Of a DNA stretch of 54,693 bases, positions 23,659 through 34,200 are shown one piece after another. The translations under genes and the position numbers were made by a program. The number at the start of each line of letters is the position of its first letter. The first letter of the stretch is position 1. The stretch is from an uncultured bacterium (GTDB lineage: Bacteria > Cyanobacteriota > Vampirovibrionia > Obscuribacterales > Obscuribacteraceae). The notes below the pieces were generated by a model, which had not been told where the DNA came from, searched no databases, and was given only the letters and a program-made list of their open reading frames with translations. The DNA lies in assembly GCA_913063055.1 (NCBI GenBank), contig CAJXZK010000002.1, forward strand, positions 1 through 54,693, given 5' to 3'.

Positions 23659-24594
23659 TTAGGTAGACAATCTCTTTAGACGCACACGCAAATTTTCTAC
23701 TGTGGCAGTGGAAGGACCATAGTGCTTTTCATAAATTGAAAGAGCGCGGCGGTAAACCAGCTCGGCTCGCTCCAAAAGATCTTTGCAGCCAGTCAGGCGC
23801 ACAGCCCCTGACAAAACGTCAGCCAAGCGCGAAAGGGCGCTAGCCAAAGACAATCCACAGCCACCATGAATAGTATCAAGCACCTGCACCTGGCGCTCTA
23901 GTACAGCTATTTGCTCCATATAGAGCTCGAGCTTACCGTAAACCACAGAAAGGCTTGAGAGAACGGCTGCAACTTCTGAACTGTTGGCTCCAGAAACACT
24001 GACCTGAATTTCAAGCAACTCTTCAAACACTGCTCTGGCTGCAGCATGCACACCAGTGCGCTGATAGAAATTACCAAGACGACCCAATGCATCTAGAGTT
24101 GTTGCATCTTGTCCGCCATTGAGCTTTTCTTGGCTCCGTAACAAAGTTAGATAGAGCTTCTCTGCCTCACCTAAGCGACCGGTGCGCTCAAAGACAATGG
24201 CAAGTTTATCAACAGTGTCAGCCAATGCCGCAAAGTAAGTCTCTTCAACCTGATTATTGTTGATGCGCAATGCATATATACGCTTGAGATAGGGCTCAGC
24301 TTCAACGAACTTGGCACGGTTCATATAGAAGTTGGAGAGCTCTTCTAAATGGCCAATAATTGCCGGGTTATCCATACCCATTGCCGTCTCAGAAACATTC
24401 AAGGCCATGCGATAAAGCTGCTCGGCATCATCGAAGCGGCCCTGGGTAAGATACTCCATGGCCAGTTTGAAATAATCGACTGCTTGCCTTAGCTCAACCT
24501 GTACTGAGCTTGATGCAGAGCTTGATGCAGAACTTAGCGCGCTTTGTGAACCAGGAGCGACGATGTCCTGAGTGATACCTTTGAAATCGATCAT
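23659..24594 (-). CDS. Kinesin-light-chain-type TPR protein
   Basis: This 311-residue protein has no signal peptide and starts at ATG 24594. After a Ser/Ala-rich N-terminus (SALSSASSSASSS) it has about six 42-residue TPR units of the kinesin-light-chain kind: FKLAMEYLTQGRFDDAEQLY, LEELSNFYMNRAKFVEAEPY, LAIVFERTGRLGEAEKLY, LGRLGNFYQRTGVHAAARAV, LSVVYGKLELYMEQIAVLER and the last with LVYRRALSIYEKHYG. These form a superhelical binding surface. There is no catalytic part. It is convergent with the SpoIID gene, with 33 bases between. The 259 bases upstream (24595-24853) contain a terminator for the neighbouring operon and no gene. Confidence 0.85.
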   Translation of the reverse strand: MIDFKGITQDIVAPGSQSALSSASSSASSSVQVELRQAVDYFKLAMEYLTQGRFDDAEQLYRMALNVSETAMGMDNPAIIGHLEELSNFYMNRAKFVEAEPYLKRIYALRINNNQVEETYFAALADTVDKLAIVFERTGRLGEAEKLYLTLLRSQEKLNGGQDATTLDALGRLGNFYQRTGVHAAARAVFEELLEIQVSVSGANSSEVAAVLSSLSVVYGKLELYMEQIAVLERQVQVLDTIHGGCGLSLASALSRLADVLSGAVRLTGCKDLLERAELVYRRALSIYEKHYGPSTATVENLRVRLKRLST

Positions 24595-24804
24595 GAAACT
24601 ATTAATGAGACTCGCGAATTGAACAGGTATAAGACACTGAGATGCACTTAGACCAGCATGGTATTAGGGTTTCAATGCATTGACAAGGGAGCCACTATAT
24701 ATCTTTTCAATTAAACGACTACAAAGAGCCGCCAGCCTGCCAATAGTCATTTTAATAAAACAAAATAAGATCGCTCTTAGATTGGCGGAAGCAGTCAAAA
24801 CTGA

Positions 24805-24831
24805 GCAAAAGTATTAACCCTGAAGGGTTAA
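24805..24831 (-). terminator. Terminator of the acylase/DUF3160 operon
   Basis: On the minus strand TTAACCC pairs with GGGTTAA around a TTCA loop (24814-24831) and is followed by TACTTTTGC. It lies about 23 bases after the stop of the last operon gene (24854), the right place and orientation to end the four-gene transcript. Confidence 0.55.
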
Positions 24832-24853
24832 GCCCTCTATTAAGGAAGGAGCA

Positions 24854-25630
24854 CTAGTAGCAATAAGTGACATGACCATGACAAGCTGGTGTTGCCTCTT
24901 TACCAGCAGTAGTGCGGCCATTAGCAAGGCGCACGATTAGATTGCTAGTACCAAAGACTTTGTAGCGCGGACAGTACTTTTCATCAATGCTTATCAGTAA
25001 GTCAAAAGAAACTGCTTTTACTGGAGAAGGAAACTTTAGCAAAGACGAACCGTTGAGCTGGAGCAGACAAGGCTCGACAAACTGCCAAAACCTCTTAGCT
25101 TCTAAGGGCAAATGATCTGTTTTCTTATACACAACTGCTGAATTGGGCAACTGCATTGATCTGAGCAAGACATCACAGTGCTGAGAGGGATTAACACTAA
25201 TAGTCAGAAGAACCTGGCCAGCGGTGTCAGCCAATTTAGCCTGTGGCCTCTGCGCAGAACTCGAATCATCTATTGTATTTCCCGCTGTTGTTTTTCCGGC
25301 TGTTGATATTCCCTCGTCCAGGTCAAGCGGATTAAGGCAATCAAACACTCCTCGAACAATCGACTTGCACCATTCATCCCAGGCCAAGTCTGACATCTTG
25401 CCTTTTTCATGGCGATATTTGGTAACGCGAATCTCGTCGCCAAGAACCACTGCCAGCAAACGCTTATCATTCCCACCCAGATAGATGGCGTGGCAGTGCT
25501 TACTGAGGCTGTTAGCTAGAGTAATAGTATCGGCTTTAAGAGGCTTTGCTTGTGCTGCCTCTACTGGCATTGTGGCGGCCAAACAGAGTAGCGAAAAAAC
25601 AGTAGCAGTTAACTTGTTCATTGCCCTCAT
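24854..25630 (-). CDS. Exported protein of unknown function, last gene of acylase operon
   Basis: This protein has about 258 residues. ATG 25630 or ATG 25621 are the likely starts, and a TTG two codons upstream is also possible. A signal peptide (MNKLTATVFSLLCLAATMPVEAAQA) is followed by a mature domain of ~235 residues. That domain is mixed alpha/beta, with HCHAIYLGGNDKRLLAVVLGD, an amphipathic DEWCKSIVRGVFDCLNPL segment, a Thr/Ser-rich insert near 115-135 and VSFDLLISIDEKY. The C-terminal tail ACHGHVTYCY carries His and Cys that could bind metal. I recognise no family. It follows the 221-residue gene by 15 bases, so it is in the same operon, and a hairpin terminator follows it. Confidence 0.7.
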   Translation of the reverse strand: MRAMNKLTATVFSLLCLAATMPVEAAQAKPLKADTITLANSLSKHCHAIYLGGNDKRLLAVVLGDEIRVTKYRHEKGKMSDLAWDEWCKSIVRGVFDCLNPLDLDEGISTAGKTTAGNTIDDSSSAQRPQAKLADTAGQVLLTISVNPSQHCDVLLRSMQLPNSAVVYKKTDHLPLEAKRFWQFVEPCLLQLNGSSLLKFPSPVKAVSFDLLISIDEKYCPRYKVFGTSNLIVRLANGRTTAGKEATPACHGHVTYCY

Positions 25631-25645
25631 GCTCAAATTATCTGG

Positions 25646-26311
25646 CTACTTCTTCTCGGCTTTCCAGAGACGACCACCAACGGTATCAATACCTTTTACC
25701 GAATCCTTAAGAGTGCCGACTGCCATTAATATCTGAGCATTATTCGGTGCCTCAACATTACAGAGGGCCTTAAGGGCAACCAGCTTTCCATCGAAGTCTT
25801 TGAGCGCATCGCTCAAGACATCTAGATCAACTTTTGCCTTAACGTTGCTTGAAATTTCAGGGTAACCACCCAGACGGGCAACGAGGGAGTGCACAGCTGT
25901 TGATTGTAGATCGAGGGTGCTCAAAGAAAGATTGAGAAAAGACGCCCGCGGCTTCAAAAAAGCACCGAGTCTGGTGCTGTCAGCCATCATACTCGGCAAT
26001 CCACAAGCCATACAGCCCATCCAGGGATCAGCAATAAAAGCATCGTTGTTAGATAAGCTATTGGCGATGACCTGCCGTCGACCAGCCTCGCGCTCAAGAT
26101 CATGGAGGGCACCTTCTATACGCCGCAAATCTTCGTGGAGATCGCGCAGATCGGCCTTAAGGTCACTCTCAGGCAGAGGTTTGGCGGCAGCCGTTGAGTC
26201 GCTAGAGACAGCTGTGCTGCTGACAGCGACAGGAGATTGCGCCTCACTGGGACCAGCACCTACAAATAGGCCAGTGAGAGCCAAACCACATAATAGCGCT
26301 TTCTTTTTCAT
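25646..26311 (-). CDS. Exported helical protein of unknown function
   Basis: This 221-residue protein has a signal peptide (KKKALLCGLALTGLFVGAGPSEAQS). Its ATG overlaps the stop of the DUF3160 gene (TAATG, one shared base), with GGAAATAA upstream, so the two are translationally coupled. Mature features are a coiled-coil segment with heptad spacing (LKADLRDLHEDLRRIEGALHDLEREA, ~50-75), a Cys pair in WMGCMACGLPSMM, and a helical C-terminal half (VDLDVLSDALKDFDGKLVALKALCN). No family is recognised. Its place right after a large exported DUF3160 protein suggests a partner or chaperone in the periplasm. Confidence 0.7.
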   Translation of the reverse strand: MKKKALLCGLALTGLFVGAGPSEAQSPVAVSSTAVSSDSTAAAKPLPESDLKADLRDLHEDLRRIEGALHDLEREAGRRQVIANSLSNNDAFIADPWMGCMACGLPSMMADSTRLGAFLKPRASFLNLSLSTLDLQSTAVHSLVARLGGYPEISSNVKAKVDLDVLSDALKDFDGKLVALKALCNVEAPNNAQILMAVGTLKDSVKGIDTVGGRLWKAEKK

Positions 26312-28809
26312 TACTTATTTCCTTGAGCAGCACTCGGTTTAACAATTGCAGGACTAACTGCAGATCTAGTAGCTGGCTGCGTGGGCAATTTCACAGCCTT
26401 ATCATCTGCTTTGGTAGCAGGCTTAACATCTGAGCCTTCCGCCTTAGCATCAGAGAGTATATCGACTTTCGAGATCCAACTTGGTGGTCGCAAGAAGCCA
26501 AAGCCCTGTTTGCGATCCCAATGTTGTTGCTTAAAAGGACCACCAGCAGCTTCGAAGTAACTGTAGGTCGTGCCTCGACTGAGATAAGCCCCTTGATCTG
26601 TACTGAAGATTGCATAGACCTGACCACTATCACCAGGACCAATACTAGCCCCGCCCCCACCAACCCCGGGCACATAGACACTGGCCGATTCAGGAGGGCA
26701 AATCACAGCCAGAATTTGATCGATGTTTGCCAAAAGTTTAAAGTCGGTGGTCGAAATAGGTTGCACGGCAAGCTCTTGTTCAGCAATTTTGGTCAAGCGA
26801 TCAAGCAGTCGAACAAAGTCAGTCTGACGAGAGCGCATATCTTCGGGATAGCATTTAAGTCGGGTCAATTCACTAGCGGTTATTTGCGTAAACCAACTTA
26901 ACTTGGCAAAGAGCTCAGGCATTGGCTCAAGATAGTGGAAGTTAGAAGCTTTCTTCACAGTTTGCTTGGGAGCAAACATACGCTGGGCATCATTCATCTC
27001 ATTGCGTGACAAAGTGGCGGGCTCTTTAGGAGCAGTCTCTACTTTGTTAGCTGGCGCAGCAGCCTTTGGGGTATTAGAAATACTAGAAGAGCTATTGGCG
27101 GCATTAGCTGGTCGATCATAAGCAGTAAAAGAATCAACAAAGGCGGCTGAAGCACTAAGTACATGCTGCAGAGACCAATTTTCAGACATTAGCGAAGGCT
27201 GCGAATTCTTCTTCAACGGACGCAAATACTCAGTAATAATTGCCCAGCGTTTTTCAGCAAGACATACAGGGTTGTTAGGATCTGCTTCTACTCGCCGACG
27301 GCCAGCCACTCGCGTTAATTCGGGCACTGTGTCGACCAAATTAGGATCGAGCCGGTCGCTCAATCCATTTAAAATATTACTTGCAATTGGCGATCCCCAT
27401 GAGTACAAGATATAGAGAGAGAGGGGATCGATTAAGCCATCTTCGCCTTCTTCTTTGTAATTTGTGGTTTGCCACTTCAGCCATTCTAATTCATAACTAT
27501 TAATAGGCGGGAGAAAACGCAACACCATCAAATTTTCATCCGGGCTGCGGTTCTTGTCCATCTCAAAAATTGAGGCGGCATCAAGACCCTGTGGCCTTTG
27601 CTTCTTTATCGACAAGAGCAGACGTGCCCGGGAAAGCGGCTGCGCTAGAGTCTGTAAGAGGTCTTTAAATTCAAGATTGCCAGCCTGAAACATACTCTTA
27701 ATTTCGCGCGGATAGACAGTCTGCTCACGAGTGATAACACTTGGAGCTAAGGCCACACTAATATCGTAAATACGCTGCCAACTTGGCATTAGCGACTGCG
27801 CCCGATTATTAGCACTAGCATTAGAATTAGCACTAGAACTAGCTGTCGAGACACCGGAGCCAGTGGCAGCAACAGAACTGCGGGCAGCAGCAGCGCCGCG
27901 ATTGCTGCGACCTAATTCAATAGCTCTATAGAGCAACAAAGCCCGGCGAAAATTGTTGCCTCCACCGGTCTGAGAATCAATGGTGACATCTGACAGAGTG
28001 AGATACATATACGAGAGCCAGGCCGCAGCGCGATAATAATTAGCACTGCGCTCTGAACTGGCATAAAAACCAATTGGGTTAAGGGCACTATAATCTTGCT
28101 CGCGATTGAAAATGACAGAGCGTGTCCGTTTGCCTTTAGCAATCAATGCCATTTCGGCTTGGGCAAGATCGCTGGCACCGCCCATGTCAGGCAAAACTAT
28201 TTTGGGATCAAGCAGCTTCAAGCCCACAATGACGAAGGCCAAATTGCGCTGAATATCATCTTTTACTTCATCAATTTCACAAGCCCGATAATCCTTAACA
28301 CAAGAATCGACCAAAGCCAGCAGTAAGGCATTTAGCTCCGGGTAAAGAGTCTCGTTAATTACCTTCAAGGCCACAGTGTTTGAATAAACAAAGTAAGCAT
28401 GCACAAAAGGATCAACAGTAACAAAATTGCTGCGGTTGTCTTCGCGATTATCTTTATACAGCAAAGCCGAACTGCCGCTAAAGCTCGGCGTGCCCTGCAA
28501 CACAACAAAATGATTGAAACCCAAAATCTTAGTGCTTCTCGCCCCCAAATCAGCAAGCTTCATTCCTTCCAAAGAAAGAGGTTGTGGTGCCGAAAAAGGC
28601 AAGTTCATCTGGGGAAAAATATCTTTAATAGTGAGCGGACCAAGTTTGCGTTGCGGCGCATCATCAGTCAATCTAATTTCAGTGGGTCGCTTAAATTTCT
28701 GCGGTGCGCCAATGTCATTAAATACTTGAGCAAGGGCGAACTGATTGAAGGTACTGGCCAACAACAAAATCAAGCAGATGGAACACTTAGATTTACTCAT
28801 CAACTTCAC
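26311..28809 (-). CDS. Exported DUF3160-family protein
   Basis: This 832-residue protein has a signal peptide (ICLILLLASTFNQFALAQ). GTG 28809 is the annotated start and ATG 28800 is possible. It matches the pattern I know for DUF3160: FVTVDPFVHAYFVYSNTVAL (family FxTxDxxLHAYHxxFD), DYSALNPIGFYASSERSANYYRAAAWLSYM (family YSQFKPRGHYTxSExLxxYFRAMMWL) and the C-terminal SGQVYAIFSTDQGAYLSRGTTYSYFE. The family is uncharacterised, exported, and often found as very long secreted proteins. An Ala/Ser/Asn-rich insertion lies at ~300-330, and Ser/Pro/Lys-rich stretches lie near 570-600 and at the C-terminus. The start lies 3 bases after the stop of the S45 hydrolase gene, and the stop overlaps the next start, so expression is tightly coupled. 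Function is unknown. Confidence 0.8.
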   Translation of the reverse strand: MKLMSKSKCSICLILLLASTFNQFALAQVFNDIGAPQKFKRPTEIRLTDDAPQRKLGPLTIKDIFPQMNLPFSAPQPLSLEGMKLADLGARSTKILGFNHFVVLQGTPSFSGSSALLYKDNREDNRSNFVTVDPFVHAYFVYSNTVALKVINETLYPELNALLLALVDSCVKDYRACEIDEVKDDIQRNLAFVIVGLKLLDPKIVLPDMGGASDLAQAEMALIAKGKRTRSVIFNREQDYSALNPIGFYASSERSANYYRAAAWLSYMYLTLSDVTIDSQTGGGNNFRRALLLYRAIELGRSNRGAAAARSSVAATGSGVSTASSSANSNASANNRAQSLMPSWQRIYDISVALAPSVITREQTVYPREIKSMFQAGNLEFKDLLQTLAQPLSRARLLLSIKKQRPQGLDAASIFEMDKNRSPDENLMVLRFLPPINSYELEWLKWQTTNYKEEGEDGLIDPLSLYILYSWGSPIASNILNGLSDRLDPNLVDTVPELTRVAGRRRVEADPNNPVCLAEKRWAIITEYLRPLKKNSQPSLMSENWSLQHVLSASAAFVDSFTAYDRPANAANSSSSISNTPKAAAPANKVETAPKEPATLSRNEMNDAQRMFAPKQTVKKASNFHYLEPMPELFAKLSWFTQITASELTRLKCYPEDMRSRQTDFVRLLDRLTKIAEQELAVQPISTTDFKLLANIDQILAVICPPESASVYVPGVGGGGASIGPGDSGQVYAIFSTDQGAYLSRGTTYSYFEAAGGPFKQQHWDRKQGFGFLRPPSWISKVDILSDAKAEGSDVKPATKADDKAVKLPTQPATRSAVSPAIVKPSAAQGNK

Positions 28810-28812
28810 TCA

Positions 28813-31215
28813 TTAGCGATCGGTGAAGAGTAGCCTATGTTGAGAAATTTTCTCTTCAAGAGCAGGAGAGAAGGCAATCGGCAAAGGCTTCAGGGTAAGC
28901 CAAGAACGCAGCTGATCGTTGCGTGTGTTAGAAAGCCAATTGCTACTTTGGCCCAGAGTCAGAGTCTGATAGAACTTCTCACTATCAGAAAGATCAATCA
29001 GTATTCTCATAGTAGGGCCACTGCGACAAACAAACTGGTCCGCACCACGACGCAATGAAGACTCCATACTCGATACTGTATCTTGATCACCGCCGACCGC
29101 AACCGACGGCCCGTTTAGCACACCCAAGAGCGGAACAAGACCAGGAGCACCACGTAAAAGCTCGCTTTCAAAGACAATTTTGTGCAGATCGCCCCATTTC
29201 CATGAAGCAGGCTCATCACTCTTGGTTTGCAGGCGAACATCTTTTACCGCTTGACCAAACGATGTAATCACAAAGCCTTTGAATGTGCGCTCCTCACCGG
29301 GCAACCACTCAGTATTTTTCTCAAGCAAAATGCGCTCAACTACCTGAGACCAGCCAGGATAACGCTCTAAATATTCGTTGGTGAGTGCAGCACCAAGACG
29401 AGGCTCAAGTATGCGTCTGACAACGGTGCGAATGAAGCTCTCATAAAGGGCAGCACCACTGCTATTTTCGGACAAGACACCATCCCATTTCTCAATGGCA
29501 TCTAAGGCACCAAGCTGGAAGGCGTCGATTGAATCAGTCTTGCCGATGGCCTCAACCAGAGTACGTTTAACTAGAGGGGCTAAAGGGGCAAGCTGATCGC
29601 CTTGCAACAAGGCCATTTCAGGAAGGCCAGGCTTCTGGCCACTCTTTTTGTAAGAAGAGAGAACATTGAGCACCCGCTGGGCGCGATAGACATTGAGATT
29701 GAGAGGCATCTCACTGCGGCTCTGACGGAAATTGGCAACGTAATAGCCTTCAGCCGGATTGAAAACTTGCTCCATATCTTTAAAGGGAACATTGCCAATC
29801 CAATCACCAGGACCGACCCAACCCGGGTTGAGCAAACAAGACTCATATTTACTAGACTTACCGGCAGTAGCCCGCTCAGGAATAGAACCAGCTTGCTGAT
29901 AGCCAATATGTCCATCTCTATCAGCAAACAAGAAAGTAAAAGGAGAGCCAGCATAATGCTCAAGGCCGCTCTGAAACTGAGCCCAGTTAGTGGCATGATT
30001 GAGGCGATATAGCGCTTCAGCGCAACTAGTGGTTTTCTCTGGCTGATTAAGGCCTACCCAAGAAAGCGCCACAGCGTTTTGATCATTTTTTATCAAAACA
30101 GGACCATGCCTGGTTTCGAGAACTTTGTGCAGGAGATTAGAAGTAAGCACCAAAGAACTAGAGAATCGCACCGGAATTTCTTCTACAATTTCTTTAGCAT
30201 TAGCCCAGCCCGTGGGGGTTTTATACTTACCAGGAAATTGCGGAGAAAACTGCTCTAGAAATAGATCTTGTACATCTACTTTAAGCGAAGTCAAACCAAA
30301 GGCAATACGATCGTTGCGTCCATTGACGATTCCTGGAACGCCCGGCATGGCAGCACCAGCCAAATGCAAGGATGGACTCTTCAATGATACTAAATACCAA
30401 TCGCAGGGTTGAGTAAAAGCGAAGTGTCGATCTAATGCCAGATAAGCGCCCTTGCTCTCAGTCATGGCTGAGGACAGCACCCAGCCATTCGAGCCCCAGC
30501 CCGGAGCGGGTGAAAGCGCACTGGCCAGCGACACTTGAGTGGCAGTCGGCAGAGGTGAAAGCGGCGGAAGACTGGTCACCGCTGGTGGTGCTTCAAAGAT
30601 ACGATCGAATATTCTAGAAGCTATTTTATTTCCGGCCTTATCGATGATTCTTTGCCGCAGGTCATCAAGCCGCCACGATTCATCAAGACAATACTGATTG
30701 TATTTGAGAATTGCTAACGAATTCTGAGCAGTCCAAGCTTTAGGTTTATAGCCGAGCAATAGAAACTCTAGTGACAAACGATCTTTCGATGAATTGATAT
30801 AAGCATTAACGCCTTGTGTATAGGCATCAAGTGCGGCAGAAACATCTTTCGATAGACCCTTAAGTTCAGCAGCTGCCGCTCTATTGATACCGATGGTGCG
30901 CACCAGCTTATCGTGAGGCAAAGACTGTGAGCCAAAAACTTCAGACAATTCGCCAGCTGCGGTGCGTCGCATCATATCCATCTGGAAGAGACGATCTTGG
31001 GCCGTGACATAACCCTGTATGCGATAGAGGTCAAGATCGGAGGCGGCTTCGATATAGGGAACCGCTCTCTCGTCAAATTTAACCGAAGCTCCCCTACCTA
31101 ACTCAGGGAAACTGACAATGCCATCAAGCACAGGCAGACTGCGCTGTGCGACAAAATAGCCTCCGCCTGCAAGCAAAACGGCTAATACAACTAAAACTAA
31201 AAATGCTCTCAGCAA
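28813..31215 (-). CDS. Penicillin acylase-family (S45) Ntn-hydrolase
   Basis: This 800-residue protein starts at TTG 31215. A hydrophobic N-terminal anchor (FLVLVVLAVLLAGGGYFVA) is followed by the alpha chain up to about residue 241. The self-processing site is Gly241-Ser242 in WGSNGWVLS, where Ser242 becomes the N-terminal nucleophile of the beta chain. Further family marks are YIEAASDLDLYRIQGYVTAQDRLFQMDMMRR, MPGVPGIVNGRNDRIAFGLTSL (oxyanion region), FLFADRDGHIGYQQAGSIP and FNPAEGYYVANF with the conserved Asn. These enzymes cleave amides with acyl side chains: beta-lactams, acyl-homoserine lactones, or unknown natural substrates. Acting at the membrane, outside the cytoplasm, is likely. It heads a four-gene operon with DUF3160 and two small exported proteins. 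Confidence 0.93.
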   Translation of the reverse strand: MLRAFLVLVVLAVLLAGGGYFVAQRSLPVLDGIVSFPELGRGASVKFDERAVPYIEAASDLDLYRIQGYVTAQDRLFQMDMMRRTAAGELSEVFGSQSLPHDKLVRTIGINRAAAAELKGLSKDVSAALDAYTQGVNAYINSSKDRLSLEFLLLGYKPKAWTAQNSLAILKYNQYCLDESWRLDDLRQRIIDKAGNKIASRIFDRIFEAPPAVTSLPPLSPLPTATQVSLASALSPAPGWGSNGWVLSSAMTESKGAYLALDRHFAFTQPCDWYLVSLKSPSLHLAGAAMPGVPGIVNGRNDRIAFGLTSLKVDVQDLFLEQFSPQFPGKYKTPTGWANAKEIVEEIPVRFSSSLVLTSNLLHKVLETRHGPVLIKNDQNAVALSWVGLNQPEKTTSCAEALYRLNHATNWAQFQSGLEHYAGSPFTFLFADRDGHIGYQQAGSIPERATAGKSSKYESCLLNPGWVGPGDWIGNVPFKDMEQVFNPAEGYYVANFRQSRSEMPLNLNVYRAQRVLNVLSSYKKSGQKPGLPEMALLQGDQLAPLAPLVKRTLVEAIGKTDSIDAFQLGALDAIEKWDGVLSENSSGAALYESFIRTVVRRILEPRLGAALTNEYLERYPGWSQVVERILLEKNTEWLPGEERTFKGFVITSFGQAVKDVRLQTKSDEPASWKWGDLHKIVFESELLRGAPGLVPLLGVLNGPSVAVGGDQDTVSSMESSLRRGADQFVCRSGPTMRILIDLSDSEKFYQTLTLGQSSNWLSNTRNDQLRSWLTLKPLPIAFSPALEEKISQHRLLFTDR

Positions 31216-31291
31216 TTTGGTAACGTCAACAACAAAATAGAAAAGACCAAGTAATTATAAGGCCTTTGAATATAAAGGTCAGTTACAAGTG

Positions 31292-34200
31292 TCAGGAAAA
31301 GATCGCTGAACTTTTACGACTCTCGATATATGCCAAAACAGTGGATAATTCTTGCGCTAACTTTTCAGTAAGGACTGGTAACTGGTCTACCTCGCCTCTT
31401 TTGGCGGAAGTTTCGAGGGCCAAAGCCGAGCGCGAAAGACCATCGGCAGTCATGACAACCGCCAAGCCTTTGAGCTGATGGGCCAGTCTAATCGTTTCTG
31501 ACTCATTTCCGCCTTCCACCGCCAGGCGAATACTGCTCAACAACTCCTCGCACTCAGCACTAAAGCTATTAATCAAGCGCTTTAAGTCCCCAAGTCCATA
31601 GAGTGCAGCTAATTCCTCACAATTTATTGGAATTTCTTCTAAGGGTTTTTCAGCAGGTTTATTGTGACCTGACACATGGGTATCAGCAATCTCGACTCCT
31701 CGACTAACAGTGTGTGGCAGCAACCACTTTTCAAGCAAACGGAAAAGCTGTTCTTGGCCAACCGGCTTACTCAAATAGTCATCCATCCCAGCCGCAATGC
31801 AATTCTCACGATCACCTTTCATGGCCGAAGCGGTCATAGCAATAACAGGAATATGACCACCGCGAACGGCTTCATCTTTGCGGATCGACAAAGTAGCCTC
31901 GTATCCATCCATTTCAGGCATCTGACAATCCATCAATATCAACGAATACAAGCCTGAACGAAAAGCTGCCAGGGCCTCCTTACCGTTAGCTACCAAATCT
32001 GCCACTAGGCCAAGCCGCTGCACTTGCCTCAAGGCTAACTCTTGCATGACCGTATTATCTTCTGCAATCAAAATACGCTGCCCAGAAATTACATTCGACT
32101 GAATCAGCTTCGGTAGACTAGAGCTAGCAACACTAGACCGAGAAGGAGCCACTGCAGCTAATACCGCTTGAAGGTTAGAAACGCCAGTGTATGACTTTTC
32201 TACTTCGCTCAAAAATTCAAATAAGCGAAAGGGCTTTTGCAAATGACCGATGTAGGCACTCGAGCTGGAATATGCCCCAATACTTGGTATTTCACTGCCA
32301 CCAAGAACAATCAAACTAGGCAAGGCCTGGTCATCGGCGCCCGAAATGGCCCTAACAAAGCGTTGAAAACTCTCAATTTCATTGGGTGAAGAATTCGGCG
32401 AAAAATTGCCTGATATTACTTTCTGACCAGTCGTATCGAGCCCCTCAGTCGCACTCCTAACATCGGATAAATCCCGCCCCATTGCCATGTCATAGATCAT
32501 CAGTCGAGCTTCTCGCAGCTGACAACCTTCTTGCGCTGGCCCATTAGCCTCACTGAGCAGAGATAGCAAGCGATCAAGGGTATTAACAACCCTTACTTTT
32601 ACCCCATAAATAGAGAGATAACTTGCCACTATTTCTTGCACGTCTAGCGAACGAGAGAAAAGAAAGACGACTTGCTCACTAGCCGAATTAGCAGAAGAGT
32701 TAAGCGACTGATGGTCACGAATGAGCTGCGCCCGCGGTGTCAAGATTTGCTTCAGAGTAGTTCTATCTTGAGCCAGCCCAATGGGAATGGCGAACCAAAA
32801 AGACGAGCCCTTACCAGCTTCACTGGTGAAATCGATAGTGCCAGACATCATTTCTACTAATAGCTTGCTAATCGAAAGACCCAAACCGGTGCCACCATAT
32901 TTTCGCGTAGTTGAGCCATCGGCCTGCACAAATGGGCTAAATAACCGCTTGCGAGTAGACTGCGATAAACCGATGCCGGTATCAGTGACAGTAAACTTAA
33001 CAGTAACAAGGCCCACTTCAGATTGAGTAGCGGTGTCTAGCTCAGCTTTTAATACAACTTCACCTCTCCTCGTAAACTTAACGGCGTTACCAGCAAGGTT
33101 GAGCAAAATCTGGCGGATGCGAACAGGATCGCCACACAGAGTGGCAGGAAGACGAGGATCAACCCAAGTAAGCAGCGCTAAATCTTTTTTACGAGCAGCC
33201 GGTCCGAGGAGATCGGCGCAGTCTTCTAGAAGAGAGAGAATATTGAAATCGACATTATCAAGTTCAACCCGCCCAGCTTCTACCTTTGAAAAGTCGAGAA
33301 TGTCATTGATAATGGCTAAAAGTGATTGAGCCGAATCTTTCACCATAGTGGTAAATTGTTTTTGCTGGCTGTCTAGAACAGTATCAAGCAACAATTCTGA
33401 CATGCCAATTACAGCTGAAATTGGTGTGCGGATTTCGTGCGAGATATTAGCCACGAACTCACTTTTTAGCTTCGAGGCCTCCAAGGCCGCATCGCAGGCT
33501 AGCTCTAACTTCTGCGTCAAGCTCTCCAGCTCTTGGTTGACCAATGCCAGCCTGTCTACCCGTTCTTGCAGATCGATATTAAGCTTGCGAATCTCTTCAT
33601 CGGCCTGTTTCTTTTCAGTGATATCGGTAATTAAGCCGTTGAAAATTACATCACCATTCTCTAGCACCTCGGGCGACGAGGTACATCTAATCCATTTGAT
33701 GCCACCAGCCTGGGTGATGAGACGCCCCTCCCACTCAAACTCAGTGGGCCCGATATAAGCCTCAGCAATAGCTTGCCACATACCAGGCAAGTCGTCGGGA
33801 TGAAGGCGAGAAAAAGCCAAACTAGGGTCGGCCACCATCGCCTCGGGCTCGACTTCGAGAATATTTCGACAACTTTCACTGACATAGGGGAAACAGAAAC
33901 TGCCATCGCGGCGGTGCAGATATTGATATATACCACCAGGCACATGGGAGGCTAACTGATTAAAGCGAGCCTCACTCTGCTGCAGCGAGGCTTCTACTTC
34001 CTTGCGGGCACTAATGTCTTTACTGAAGACATAGTAACCAGTGAACTTATCATTTAGCTCGGTAGCTCGCACCATGGTGAGCTGCTGGTGAAACAACGTT
34101 CCGTCTTTACGCAACCCCAATAGTTCGACTTCGGCCTTGCCTGTCTCCAACATGGCCTTGTAGCAGCGCTGCCATTTGCCATGGTCTTCGCCATAAGTAC

